A stretch of 40,340 bases of DNA, from contig PBLJ01000019.1 of the NCBI GenBank assembly GCA_002721705.1, positions 1 to 40,340 on the forward strand. Direction: 5' to 3'. Below the pieces are notes generated by a model. That model did not search any database. It worked only from the letters and a program-made list of their open reading frames with translations, and was not told the origin of the DNA. Each line of letters begins with the position of its first letter. Positions within the stretch are counted from its first letter, which is position 1. The DNA is from Opitutia bacterium. GTDB taxonomy: Bacteria; Verrucomicrobiota; Verrucomicrobiia; Opitutales; Seribacteraceae. Shown piece by piece: positions 15,020 through 23,375 of the stretch. The translations under genes were made by a program, and so were the position numbers.

Positions 15020-16426
15020 ATGCTGACCGTAGAAGACAAGATGCTCAACCAAACCTGCGCTGGATTCGGGCGCAGGGAATTTCTACGGGCGGGCGCCCTT
15101 GGCTTGGGCGGTTTCACTTTACCTGGATTGTTGAAGGTCAAGGCGGCCGGTCTTACCCAAGGAAAACCGTTTAAAAACAAGTCGGTGGTACTTCTTTTTC
15201 TGCAAGGTGGTCCACCCCATATCGAGTTTTTCGATCCCAAGATGACGGCTCCTGCCGAGTATCGCAGCATAACTGGGGAAATTCCAACCAACATTCCCGG
15301 CGTCACCTTTGGCTCCACTTTTCCCAAACTTGCCAAAATGACGGACAAATTGGCGGTGGTGCGTTCCTACCAATCGCGTAATGGCGGGCACACCTACCTG
15401 TCCGTGACCAGTGGCGGTAACCCGATGAAAGCGGCCATGGGAGCTGTTTGCTCACGCATCCTCGGCACCAATGATCCGGAAACTGCGATTCCCAACAATA
15501 CGCTCATCCTTCCAGAAGCAGTTCAAGCCGATCTCAAGCTAGGCAGCAATTTCGAAACCGGAGCGATTCCTACCTTAACGGACCCCGGTGCCCTGGGATC
15601 CAGTTATGCAGCCTTCAATCCCGCCGGTGGCGGCCAGGCTCGAGAGAACATGAAACTAAACGTTTCTCCGGAGCGATTGGCTGATAGAAAAGGGCTGCTG
15701 GGGGGGCTTGATTCGATAAAGAGAAACATTGATGCCGATGGATCGTTGGAAGGCGCGGATCACTTCGGTCAGCAGGCCTTCGATGTAGTGACCAAGGGGG
15801 TGGGGTCCGCTTTCGATCTTTCCAAGGAAGACCCTAAGACATTGGCAAAGTATGACACGCGTCCCCTGTTCGATGCACGAGAATTGCAGCGTTGGGGAGA
15901 TATGCGTCGAGCCACCAATCTCCTTGGCTTGCAAATGCTCATGGCGCGACGATTGTGCGAGTCAGGTTGTTCCTTCGTCACGGTTTCCGACTGTGGTTGG
16001 GATTATCATGCAAACAATAATAGCCCCAAGGGGATGACCGGTATTTATCCGATGGGCAACCAAGTGGATCATGCGGTGGCCGCTTTCGTGCAAGACCTTC
16101 ATGATAGAGGAATGTCCGATGACGTCTTGTTGCTCGTAACCGGTGAAATGGGCCGCAGCCCCAAGCTGAACAAGAATGGCGGACGCGATCACTACGGTGA
16201 CGCGACGTCCCTGCTGATGGCAGGTGGAGGTCTCAACATGGGACAAGTAATCGGTGAAACCGATGCCCTAGCAGCTCGCCCCGCTACTCGACCCTATGGG
16301 CCTGAAAATTTAGCGGCGACCATCTTGCACTTCCTCTTCGACCTCGGCCAATTGCGATTGGTCGATGGGTTGCCTGCCGAAATTATCGCCATGTCGAACG
16401 GCTCGCCAATAGAGGAATTATTCTAG
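15020..16426 (+). CDS. Tat-exported DUF1501 protein (unpaired type)
   Basis: The 468-residue protein begins with a twin-arginine signal, FGRREFLRAGALGLGG (Arg18-Arg19), so it should fold in the cytoplasm before export. DUF1501 proteins belong to the alkaline-phosphatase/sulfatase fold. The first signature reads GGPPHIEFFDPK, where [10 protein letters not shown] is usual, and GEMGRSPKLNKNGGRDH holds the second conserved site. Its C-terminus lacks the long RLTDV segment seen in the two DUF1501 proteins at 30319-31728 and 34715-36175 and no DUF1553 gene is adjacent, so it is an orphan. Its substrate is unknown. Stop codons of this gene and the DUF1537 kinase gene are six bases apart and convergent. 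Confidence 0.85.
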   Translation: MLTVEDKMLNQTCAGFGRREFLRAGALGLGGFTLPGLLKVKAAGLTQGKPFKNKSVVLLFLQGGPPHIEFFDPKMTAPAEYRSITGEIPTNIPGVTFGSTFPKLAKMTDKLAVVRSYQSRNGGHTYLSVTSGGNPMKAAMGAVCSRILGTNDPETAIPNNTLILPEAVQADLKLGSNFETGAIPTLTDPGALGSSYAAFNPAGGGQARENMKLNVSPERLADRKGLLGGLDSIKRNIDADGSLEGADHFGQQAFDVVTKGVGSAFDLSKEDPKTLAKYDTRPLFDARELQRWGDMRRATNLLGLQMLMARRLCESGCSFVTVSDCGWDYHANNNSPKGMTGIYPMGNQVDHAVAAFVQDLHDRGMSDDVLLLVTGEMGRSPKLNKNGGRDHYGDATSLLMAGGGLNMGQVIGETDALAARPATRPYGPENLAATILHFLFDLGQLRLVDGLPAEIIAMSNGSPIEELF

Positions 16427-16432
16427 TCTTTC

Positions 16433-17536
16433 CTAGTCGTCAACTTGCCCAAGCAGTTGCGGTGGCCAACGATAGCTCCCTGGTTTGACGGTGGTGGTCA
16501 ATTGACTATCTGAAACCAGAGATACCACGCCGGGCTCCCATTCGTGGTGTACCCCGAAGCTTTTCTCGTTTAATTTCGTGAGTACGGCTGCAGCCGTTTC
16601 TCCACCTTCCAGGCAAAGATGCGGTGTTGGGGGGAGTCGAAGCGTTTTCATCGTGATGGAGGCAATCTTTGCGGTTAGTTCTTGTGATGAATGACTGGTC
16701 TCGGGTGAGTGTCGCAATACCGTGATGGGATATTTCTCCAGAGCTTTCGCTATCTCTTGAGCGGATACGTCCTCGGGAGCACTGGTTGTATCGAAAATGG
16801 GAGCCCCTTTTTCTTTTAATGATGCTATTAACTTTCGGGCGTTGTCTGATTGGCTTCCGCAAACCAGAAGAATTTTTTGTCCAATCAAGTGTGATGGCGT
16901 TGCTTGAGCCGAAGCTGACAATCCTTGCTTTCTCAGAAGAGCGGCCAAGAACGGCGATGCTCCTGCGGGGATGGTATGGGGCGGCATTTTTTCCGCCCAT
17001 CGGTCAAGATCCTGTTCCGTTTCGGCATCTCCAATTACCAGCCCTGTCCCCGACAAGGAGCCGTCTATGGCCAGCGATTCCGCTCCGCTCACCAGGTTCG
17101 TCACTTGAGAAGATTGAATGGGGAAGGACGGATCGCGGGCAAATTCAGTGTCGCCCAGCGGAACGTTATCTATGCGATATTCCCCATTGCTTATGATTCT
17201 GCCACGGGCGGGGTTGGCTGGAATCAACAAGCCGAGCCTTCTTCCCATCGAATCCAGCATGGCGAACAACTCCACCGCGATGTGTCCTCTCAGTACGGAA
17301 TCCGTTTTTTTATAGAACAAGCTGGGCTTTGCCTCAGCGACGAATTTCCCCCAATCCAAGGCTTTGTCCCGAGCCATGGTCGAGGGCAGCGAGCGGGTCG
17401 CCATATCGATGGCGAGGAACTCGACGTTGGAAGGTCTTACAGGTCCGGTCGCTACCTTTGTGTTGAGCCCATGTCGGAATGCGACGCCCGCCACTTCGGC
17501 GGCTCCACTGAAATCGTCTGCCAATGCAAGAATCAT
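16433..17536 (-). CDS. DUF1537 four-carbon acid-sugar kinase-like protein
   Basis: The 367-residue protein starts with LALADDFSGAAEVAG (3-17), the first substrate/ATP motif of DUF1537 kinases. FYKKTDSVLRGHIAVEL (74-90) is the family's KxDSxLRG motif, and PANPARGR follows. The second domain has LEGGETAAAVL (309-319), as in the GGxTA nucleotide-binding motif. The final motif is KPGSYRW (351-357) where KSGNFG is usual. DUF1537 kinases phosphorylate D-threonate, D-erythronate, 2-oxo-tetronates and similar acid sugars. At 367 residues it is shorter than the usual 410-430. ATG 17536 matches the family N-terminus. It lies close to, but on the other strand from, the five-gene operon that lacks a kinase. 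Confidence 0.82.
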   Translation of the reverse strand: MILALADDFSGAAEVAGVAFRHGLNTKVATGPVRPSNVEFLAIDMATRSLPSTMARDKALDWGKFVAEAKPSLFYKKTDSVLRGHIAVELFAMLDSMGRRLGLLIPANPARGRIISNGEYRIDNVPLGDTEFARDPSFPIQSSQVTNLVSGAESLAIDGSLSGTGLVIGDAETEQDLDRWAEKMPPHTIPAGASPFLAALLRKQGLSASAQATPSHLIGQKILLVCGSQSDNARKLIASLKEKGAPIFDTTSAPEDVSAQEIAKALEKYPITVLRHSPETSHSSQELTAKIASITMKTLRLPPTPHLCLEGGETAAAVLTKLNEKSFGVHHEWEPGVVSLVSDSQLTTTVKPGSYRWPPQLLGQVDD

Positions 17537-17642
17537 GGTTGTAAAATAAGATTTAGGTAGGAATTCGGTTTGCCTCCGAAGTATTTGGCGAAACAATAAA
17601 ACCCCTTAATACGAATCTGGTGCAAAGACGGAAGAGAAGATT

Positions 17643-18920
17643 ATGAGAATGACTACAAACATTGGTTTGGCAGCGACATTGGTTGTTGCGGCAACAAATC
17701 TTTTTGCGGCCGATCTTTGGCCGGATTATCGTGGTCCCACCCACGATGGTCACAGTGAAGCCAAGGGCTTGCCTTTGGAAATGGGTGATAACAATAACGT
17801 TGTCTGGAAGACGGCTATTCACGGTCGGGGCTGGTCTTCTCCGGTTGTTGCCGAGGATGAAGTGTGGTTGACCACGGCCACAGCCGACGGCAAGAAGCTT
17901 TCCGGTTTGTGCGTAGATGCGAAAACGGGAAAAGTGTCATGGGACAAGGAGTTGTTTTCGATCCCGAAGCCGCAATTTGCGCATCGTTTCAATTCCTATG
18001 CTTCCCCTTCTCCTTTAATTGATGGAGACAAAGTCTACTTAAGTTGGGGGTCTCCGGGCACGGCATGCGTGGATCGCAAGACAAAGAAAATCGTATGGAA
18101 GCGTGGAGACTTGGTTTGCGATCATTTTCGTGGAGCAGGTTCCTCCCCCGTGATCTTCGAAAACCTGTTGATCCTCACCATGGACGGAGCCGACGTTCAA
18201 TACCTCATCGCTCTCGATAAAACGAATGGCAAGACAGTTTGGAGGAAGGATCGATCTACGGATTTCAAGGACCTGGATCCCAATGGAAAACCCAAACGGG
18301 ATGGAGACATGCGTAAAAGCTATGCCACCCCCATCTTGATCGAGGTTGCGGGCAAACCTCAATTACTCAGTCCAGGGGCAAAGTCGGCCTTTGCCTACGA
18401 GCCGCGCACAGGCAAGGAAATATGGGCCGTTCGCTATGCAAATCATTCCAGTGCCTCCCGCACTGTTTACGGCAATGGTCTTGCTTTCATCAACACGGGT
18501 TATGCCAAGGCGGAGCTTTTGGCCGTTAAGCCCACCGGTAAAGGAGACGTTACGGATAGTCACGTTGTCTGGCGCATGATCAAGGGAGTGCCCAACAAGC
18601 CGTCACCTTTGCTTGTGGGAGAGCACCTATACTTGGTGACTGATGGAGGCGTGGCCTCCTGCGTGGAAACCAAGACGGGCAAAGTTGTCTGGCAGGAGCG
18701 CGTGGGTGGCGAATATTCATCGGCTCCCGTTTGCGTGGAGAATCGCATTTATGCATTCAGTCAAGAAGGCAAGGTGGTGGTGTTTCGGCCGAATCCCGAA
18801 AAATTCGAATCATTGGCAAAAAATCAACTAGGCGATGGTTTCATGGCCTCGCCGGCAATTGCAGGAGAAGCGTTTTACCTCCGTAGCAAGACGCACCTTT
18901 ACCGAGTGCAGAACCAATAG
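17643..18920 (+). CDS. Exported PQQ-type beta-propeller protein
   Basis: The 425-residue protein has a Sec signal peptide (about residues 1-23, ending LFA-AD) and then a mature start LWPDYRGPTHDG common in PVC PQQ-like propellers. The chain is a run of blades with the tryptophan-docking pattern of PQQ and BamB propellers: GKVSWDKE, KKIVWKRG, GKTVWRKD, GKEIWAVR and GKVVWQER. It should be a soluble periplasmic or outer-membrane-facing binding scaffold. A quinoprotein dehydrogenase role is unlikely because the fold here is short and no PQQ cofactor residues can be identified. GGAAGAG at 17630-17636, six bases before ATG 17643, supports the start. An in-frame ATG at 17649 is less likely. Confidence 0.84.
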   Translation: MRMTTNIGLAATLVVAATNLFAADLWPDYRGPTHDGHSEAKGLPLEMGDNNNVVWKTAIHGRGWSSPVVAEDEVWLTTATADGKKLSGLCVDAKTGKVSWDKELFSIPKPQFAHRFNSYASPSPLIDGDKVYLSWGSPGTACVDRKTKKIVWKRGDLVCDHFRGAGSSPVIFENLLILTMDGADVQYLIALDKTNGKTVWRKDRSTDFKDLDPNGKPKRDGDMRKSYATPILIEVAGKPQLLSPGAKSAFAYEPRTGKEIWAVRYANHSSASRTVYGNGLAFINTGYAKAELLAVKPTGKGDVTDSHVVWRMIKGVPNKPSPLLVGEHLYLVTDGGVASCVETKTGKVVWQERVGGEYSSAPVCVENRIYAFSQEGKVVVFRPNPEKFESLAKNQLGDGFMASPAIAGEAFYLRSKTHLYRVQNQ

Positions 18921-18942
18921 TTCCTTCAGATCGATTGTTTCC

Positions 18943-20406
18943 TCAAGTGAGGCCCTTTATGGGATCTGCGTGGTAGACTGGAAAAGGTCGGTTCGAGAAG
19001 TCATGCCACTGGGCGTCGCGGGGGATTCCCAGAGCATCGTAGATAGTGGCGGCGAAATTCTCAGGTCTTTGCGGACTTTCCGATGGATAAGCTCCGATCT
19101 TGTCCGATGCGCCTATCACGGTGCCGCCTTTGACTCCACCGCCTGCGAACAGCGCGGATTGTACGGCTCCCCAGTGGTCGCGACCTGGCAACTTGGCTTT
19201 TGGGATTCTGAAGATCTTAGGGGTTCGTCCGAACTCACTCGCCACCACGACCATGGTTTCGTCCAACAAACCGGAGCCATCGAGATCCTCCAGCAGGGCG
19301 CTGAGCGATTGATCGAGGGGTGGTAGCAGGAAATTCTTGAGGTTTGGGAAAGCCGCTTGGTGGGTGTCCCAAGTTTCATTGTTGCCGAGATTGACTTGTA
19401 CGAGGTTCACGCCGCTTGCCACTAGGTTGCGTGCCATCAGGAGAGACCATCCGAAACTATGGTCACCGTATCGCTCGATTTGTTTTGGGTCAGCCTTGGA
19501 GAGATCGAAGGCGCTTTGCGTGTCGCCATTGGCCAGGAGATCGACCGCCGCCGCTTGGTATCGGTCAAAGGCTGCGTCGCCTGCGGCAGACTCCAAGGCG
19601 TGTGATTGCCGCTCGAGATCCTTGCGTAGAGCCACGCGATCGGTGACGCGGTTCAGGTTCAGGCCCGCAGGCAAGCTAAGCTGTGGTGAACGAAATTGGA
19701 GGCCGGAGTCCTTATGAGCTCCCGTTGCATGGTGAAAGAGGTATTCTGGATACGCTCCATAATGCTGCGGGTGATAGGGTGAGATATCCAAAAACCAGGG
19801 TTCGCGTGATTTACCCATGCGACCAGCGAACTGGCCTGGGATAACCCGCCCCGTGCGATGCACGATCTTGTCAGGCATGACCACGACGGGCGTGAGGGCC
19901 GACCCCCTTGGCTTGAGCAGGGCATTGGCGATTGCGGCGATACTGGGATCATCGGTTTCCTGTGGTTTTTGCGGACTGAATCCGGCGGGTTCCTCGGAAT
20001 GTCCCGTCAGCATGACGTGATGACCTTGTGAATGTTCATTGTGGGGGTGAGTCAACGAGCGCAACAAAGCCCACTTGTTGGAAAGCTGAGCCAGTTTCGG
20101 CAAATGTTCGCAAATCTGAATGCCGTCCGTTCGGGTTGGGATAGGTTTGAATTCTCCTCGATTCTCAATGGGAGCTTCGGGTTTCATATCGAAACTCTCG
20201 TGCTGAGCCAATCCTCCCGACAGGAAGACGTAGATGACGGCCTTGGCTCCCGCTGTAGGCAATGCGCCTCCAGAGCCTGGAGAGGCTTTCAAACGGGCAA
20301 GGTCGCCCATCCCCAAGCTGCCAAGCAACCCCAAGGCGCCTGCGCGAATCACCGCTCTTCGTGATAAATGAGCAACTGAGGAAGGTCTTGGGTTTTCGAA
20401 CGTCAT
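18943..20406 (-). CDS. Tat-exported DUF1501 protein (second unpaired type)
   Basis: The 487-residue protein has a twin-arginine signal, LSRRAVIRAGALGLLG (Arg16-Arg17). The first signature is GGLAQHESFDMK, different from the canonical [10 protein letters not shown], while ASEFGRTPKIF and PGRDHWGA are conserved. HNEHSQGHHVMLTGHSE is the third typical element. The C-terminus RPENFAATIYDALGIPRDAQWHD follows the same subtype as the DUF1501 protein at 15020-16426, without the RLTDV segment. ATG 20406 is preferred over a TTG 30 bases upstream. It is convergent with the propeller gene (22 bases between stops) and divergent from the kinase gene. Its role is unknown; phosphatase- or sulfatase-like chemistry is possible. 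Confidence 0.84.
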   Translation of the reverse strand: MTFENPRPSSVAHLSRRAVIRAGALGLLGSLGMGDLARLKASPGSGGALPTAGAKAVIYVFLSGGLAQHESFDMKPEAPIENRGEFKPIPTRTDGIQICEHLPKLAQLSNKWALLRSLTHPHNEHSQGHHVMLTGHSEEPAGFSPQKPQETDDPSIAAIANALLKPRGSALTPVVVMPDKIVHRTGRVIPGQFAGRMGKSREPWFLDISPYHPQHYGAYPEYLFHHATGAHKDSGLQFRSPQLSLPAGLNLNRVTDRVALRKDLERQSHALESAAGDAAFDRYQAAAVDLLANGDTQSAFDLSKADPKQIERYGDHSFGWSLLMARNLVASGVNLVQVNLGNNETWDTHQAAFPNLKNFLLPPLDQSLSALLEDLDGSGLLDETMVVVASEFGRTPKIFRIPKAKLPGRDHWGAVQSALFAGGGVKGGTVIGASDKIGAYPSESPQRPENFAATIYDALGIPRDAQWHDFSNRPFPVYHADPIKGLT

Positions 20407-20477
20407 GCTGAAACAACACTTTTCATTTGTCCCCAAGTCAAGGCGGCTTGCTTTTAAAGGATTGATTGCAGAGTAAC

Positions 20478-20497
20478 CAATGAAATTTTTTTCATTG
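20478..20497. promoter_or_regulatory. Perfect hairpin in a divergent promoter region
   Basis: CAATGAAA and TTTCATTG form a perfect eight-base stem around TTTT. It lies between the DUF1501 gene and the kinase gene, 72 bases from the former start and 125 from the latter. It may be an operator. AT-rich inverted repeats are common in such regions and the rest of the 215-base interval shows nothing distinct. Confidence 0.3.
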
Positions 20498-20621
20498 ATA
20501 GGTCATGGGCCACTCTTATCTTTCAGCTACCCCAGCTTTTCTTTTCCCTGTCTGATTGCCTCCCTTTTTTGTTGATGCCGAAATCAAGCCCCTGAACAAA
20601 TTCAATTGAATCTCAGTTGCC

Positions 20622-22520
20622 ATGCCTAGCGAAGAGAGCGTTTTCGAACCGGGTCACGTCTTCGACCAATACGTTATTGTGCGCCTGCTTGGTCAGGGAG
20701 GCATGGGGGAGGTCTACGAGGTAAGGCACGAGATACTGGGAACTCGTCATGCCTTGAAAATGATTCTTCCCGAGATGGCGGCCCAACCGGGTGTGGTCGA
20801 TCGTTTTCTGCGAGAAGGCCAAGCAATGGCCGGTTTGTCGCATCCTGGTATCGTGATGGTGGACAATTTTGGAGAGACCGATGGTAGGTATTGGCTTCGA
20901 ATGGAACTGATGGAAGGTCGCGAACTGGATGGTCGATCACTGGTTACGCTAGAGGAATACTTGACTGCCAAGGGTGGAAGGTTACCTGAACCTGAGGTAA
21001 TTGCCATGCTTGGCGAAATGCTGAGCGCACTCGTTCACGCTCAGGAAAAGGGTCTCGTTCATCGTGATCTCAAGCCAGCGAACGTCCTCTTTTCCGGCAC
21101 TCAACTGAAGATTGCAGACTTTGGCCTAGTCAATGCCGCTGGAGCTGACTGGATGGAGACCCAAGTGCGTCATTCCGTGGTTCTTCCAAATGCAGAGGAT
21201 ACCCTCATTGACACTTCGCCTACAGGCACCCGTTCCCGAGCCTTGATGGGATCTTACTCCTTCATGAGCCCGGAACAAAAAAAAGGTTTGGCAGTCGACC
21301 ATCGAACCGATCTCTACTCCATGGGGTTGATGACCTTCCTCATGCTTACAGGCCATGATCGGCCAACCTTCAGACCCCCCAGCCAAATGGTCGAAGGTAT
21401 TTCCGTGGGTTGGGACAATTGGCTGCAGCGCTCTTTGGAAGAAGACCCCGAAGAACGGTTTTCCTCGGCCAATGAAATGCTACAAGCATTCCTTGCCTTT
21501 TCCGAACCCGGCCCGGACAAGCAGGTCTTTTCTTCTGCAACTTCCCATTCGGTTTCCACCTCGGTCAACGAGCCCTTTCCCGTTGCTTCGGAATCGAGTG
21601 AGAGTACTATGGATTTCACTCAACCACAGCGTGTCAACAAGGATGGAAAACCCAAAGGCAAGCTGTACCTCGCATTAACGATAACCTGCCTTGTGGTTGT
21701 TGGTTTGGCTATCTATCTAGTTAATCAATCCAGTGACGAGTCTTCCAGGTCTGCGAAAACCTCGCGATCCAAGACGCCACTGGATGTAGCCACCGCCTCC
21801 GATGTCGAAGAGTCACCCCTGGTTCCCAAGACAACATGGAGAGACTTGCACGCTGAACAATTCGCGAACAAACAAGTTTTGGTGGCACAATTGGCGAGGC
21901 GACGGAAGGCGATGATTGCTCGCATGACTGAGTCCGAGGGTGATTTCTTCAATGAGCAAGTCATTGATGCCATGTCCACCATCCCAATGGAATTGTTCTG
22001 TCCTGTTGAACAAATTGATTTCGTCTATGGCGATCGACCTGTTCCGATAGGTTATGAGGAGAGTATTTCACAGCCTTCGCTGACAGCCGCAATGTTGACT
22101 TTTCTCGAAGTGAAAAGTGGTGACAAGGTATTGGAGTTGAAAACCGCTTCCGGTTACCAGACTGCTTTGTTGGCTTACTTGGGTGCGGAAGTATATAGCT
22201 TGGAAACGGATCTTTCTCTTGGGAGAGCATTGTCTCCCACGCTTAATAACCTTGGGTTCGATGACCTTCATTACGTCGTGGGTGGGAATGCCTACGAGGG
22301 TTTGCCGAAAAACGGACCCTATGACAAAATCATTGCTACGGCCTCCTATCCCTCGACTCCTTGGGCCTTGTTCGAGCAATTGAAGTTGGGTGGCCGCGTC
22401 ATCGCTCCGGTCGGCGATGTTTCCGGCGGCCAAGCCTTGATGTTGTATGTCAAGACTACGGATGGCCAAATGAAGGAACTGGAGTTATTGCCCGTTGCCT
22501 TTAGCCCTATGCCTCGTTGA
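20622..22520 (+). CDS. Ser/Thr protein kinase fused through a transmembrane helix to a degenerate PCMT-like domain
   Basis: The 632-residue protein has a complete Hanks-type kinase at about residues 17-295: glycine loop GQGGMGEVY (24-32), Lys46, Glu65 in FLREGQAMA, HRDLKPAN (147-154), DFG (166-168) and SPE (216-218). A Ser/Thr-rich linker and a single transmembrane helix (348-367, LYLALTITCLVVVGLAIYLV) follow. The C-terminal domain (about 405-632) aligns by eye with PCMT: ISQPSLTAAM, VLELKTASGYQTA, GPYDKIIATASYP and LKLGGRVIAPVGD. In the SAM loop, GTGSGYQ has become KTASGYQ (507-513), so SAM binding looks lost or changed. With the kinase in the cytoplasm this domain faces the periplasm, probably as a sensor or scaffold. 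An intact PCMT gene follows after ten bases. Confidence 0.9.
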   Translation: MPSEESVFEPGHVFDQYVIVRLLGQGGMGEVYEVRHEILGTRHALKMILPEMAAQPGVVDRFLREGQAMAGLSHPGIVMVDNFGETDGRYWLRMELMEGRELDGRSLVTLEEYLTAKGGRLPEPEVIAMLGEMLSALVHAQEKGLVHRDLKPANVLFSGTQLKIADFGLVNAAGADWMETQVRHSVVLPNAEDTLIDTSPTGTRSRALMGSYSFMSPEQKKGLAVDHRTDLYSMGLMTFLMLTGHDRPTFRPPSQMVEGISVGWDNWLQRSLEEDPEERFSSANEMLQAFLAFSEPGPDKQVFSSATSHSVSTSVNEPFPVASESSESTMDFTQPQRVNKDGKPKGKLYLALTITCLVVVGLAIYLVNQSSDESSRSAKTSRSKTPLDVATASDVEESPLVPKTTWRDLHAEQFANKQVLVAQLARRRKAMIARMTESEGDFFNEQVIDAMSTIPMELFCPVEQIDFVYGDRPVPIGYEESISQPSLTAAMLTFLEVKSGDKVLELKTASGYQTALLAYLGAEVYSLETDLSLGRALSPTLNNLGFDDLHYVVGGNAYEGLPKNGPYDKIIATASYPSTPWALFEQLKLGGRVIAPVGDVSGGQALMLYVKTTDGQMKELELLPVAFSPMPR

Positions 22521-22530
22521 CGATTGCTTT

Positions 22531-23358
22531 ATGGTTATGAATATACTGCGAAAACTCATTCCATTCTTCTTGATCGCGAACTGCTTTTTTTGTCTGGCTT
22601 GCGGGGAGGAGCCTAACCCAGTAGGGGATTCGAACCATTCCCCGACGCCTTCGGTCAAGTCCAAGACGGCAAATCCTCCTGATTCCTCAAGGCTGAAACC
22701 TCCTTTCGAGCGAGCTGATGAGCGAATAGTCATGGTTAGAAGGCAACTGGCTGCTCGAGACATCCGAGACAAACAGGTTTTGGACGCCATGCGACGTGTT
22801 CCACGTCACCTATTCATCCCTGTGGACCGCCGTGGCCAAGCTTACGAGGATCACCCGGTCCCAATCGGTCTCAGGCAAACTATTTCTCAACCTTACATCG
22901 TTGCATTCATGACCCAGGCATTGAAGCTCCAGCCCAATGACAGGGTTTTGGAGATTGGGACTGGTTCAGGTTACCAAGCCGCCATTCTCGGGGAATTGGT
23001 TCCCGAGGTCTACTCCATCGAAATCGTTCCTCAATTGGGACAGCGATCCAAGACGTTGCTTGCCCGGCTGGGTTACGAGAACATTCAGGTGCGTATTGGC
23101 GATGGATACAAGGGTTGGCCTGACAAAGCTCCTTTTGATGCGATCATCGTGACCGCAGCTCCCCCACGCGTACCACAACCTTTGTTGGATCAATTGAAAG
23201 TGGGAGGGCGTATGATTATACCGGTCGGTGAGATTCACCAAGGTTTGATTTTGATTCAACGGACGGCAACTGGCTACGAACGCCGCAACGTATTGCCCGT
23301 ACGTTTTGTTCCCATGACGGGAGAAGCTCAGAAAAAAGCCAACCGCGAAAATCCCTGA
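22531..23358 (+). CDS. pcm: Probable lipoprotein L-isoaspartate O-methyltransferase (PCMT)
   Basis: The 275-residue protein starts with a hydrophobic signal ending CLACGEE (Cys24). The match to a lipobox is imperfect because position -3 is Cys. A Pro/Ser-rich linker leads to the PCMT domain (about 60-265): ERIVMVRRQL, RHLFIPVDRR, TISQPYIVAFMT, VLEIGTGSGYQAA (139-151), YSIEIVPQL and LKVGGRMIIPVGE. The SAM loop GTGSGYQ is intact. PCMT methylates isoaspartate in aged proteins using SAM, so an envelope location is hard to explain because SAM is cytoplasmic. It is ten bases after the kinase-PCMT fusion gene and probably co-transcribed. The domain pair looks like an old duplication in which one copy diverged. 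The ATG at 22531 is preferred over a TTG at 22495 inside the upstream gene. Confidence 0.9.
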   Translation: MVMNILRKLIPFFLIANCFFCLACGEEPNPVGDSNHSPTPSVKSKTANPPDSSRLKPPFERADERIVMVRRQLAARDIRDKQVLDAMRRVPRHLFIPVDRRGQAYEDHPVPIGLRQTISQPYIVAFMTQALKLQPNDRVLEIGTGSGYQAAILGELVPEVYSIEIVPQLGQRSKTLLARLGYENIQVRIGDGYKGWPDKAPFDAIIVTAAPPRVPQPLLDQLKVGGRMIIPVGEIHQGLILIQRTATGYERRNVLPVRFVPMTGEAQKKANRENP

Positions 23359-23363
23359 CCCGA

Positions 23364-23375
23364 AAAGGGCCCTTT
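23364..23375. repeat. 12-base palindrome at a convergent gene junction
   Basis: AAAGGGCCCTTT is a perfect palindrome lying between the stops of the PCMT gene (23358) and the PhoD-like gene (23375). T-rich sequence follows on the plus strand. Without a loop it is a poor terminator by itself. Confidence 0.3.

Noticed and set aside
20478..20497. Intrinsic terminator
   Set aside because: It lies upstream of both flanking genes, and the T-run is its loop rather than a tail.
20622..22520. Pseudokinase or artefactual fusion by frameshift
   Set aside because: All kinase catalytic motifs are intact, and the frame is continuous through the transmembrane helix into the PCMT-like domain without a stop.
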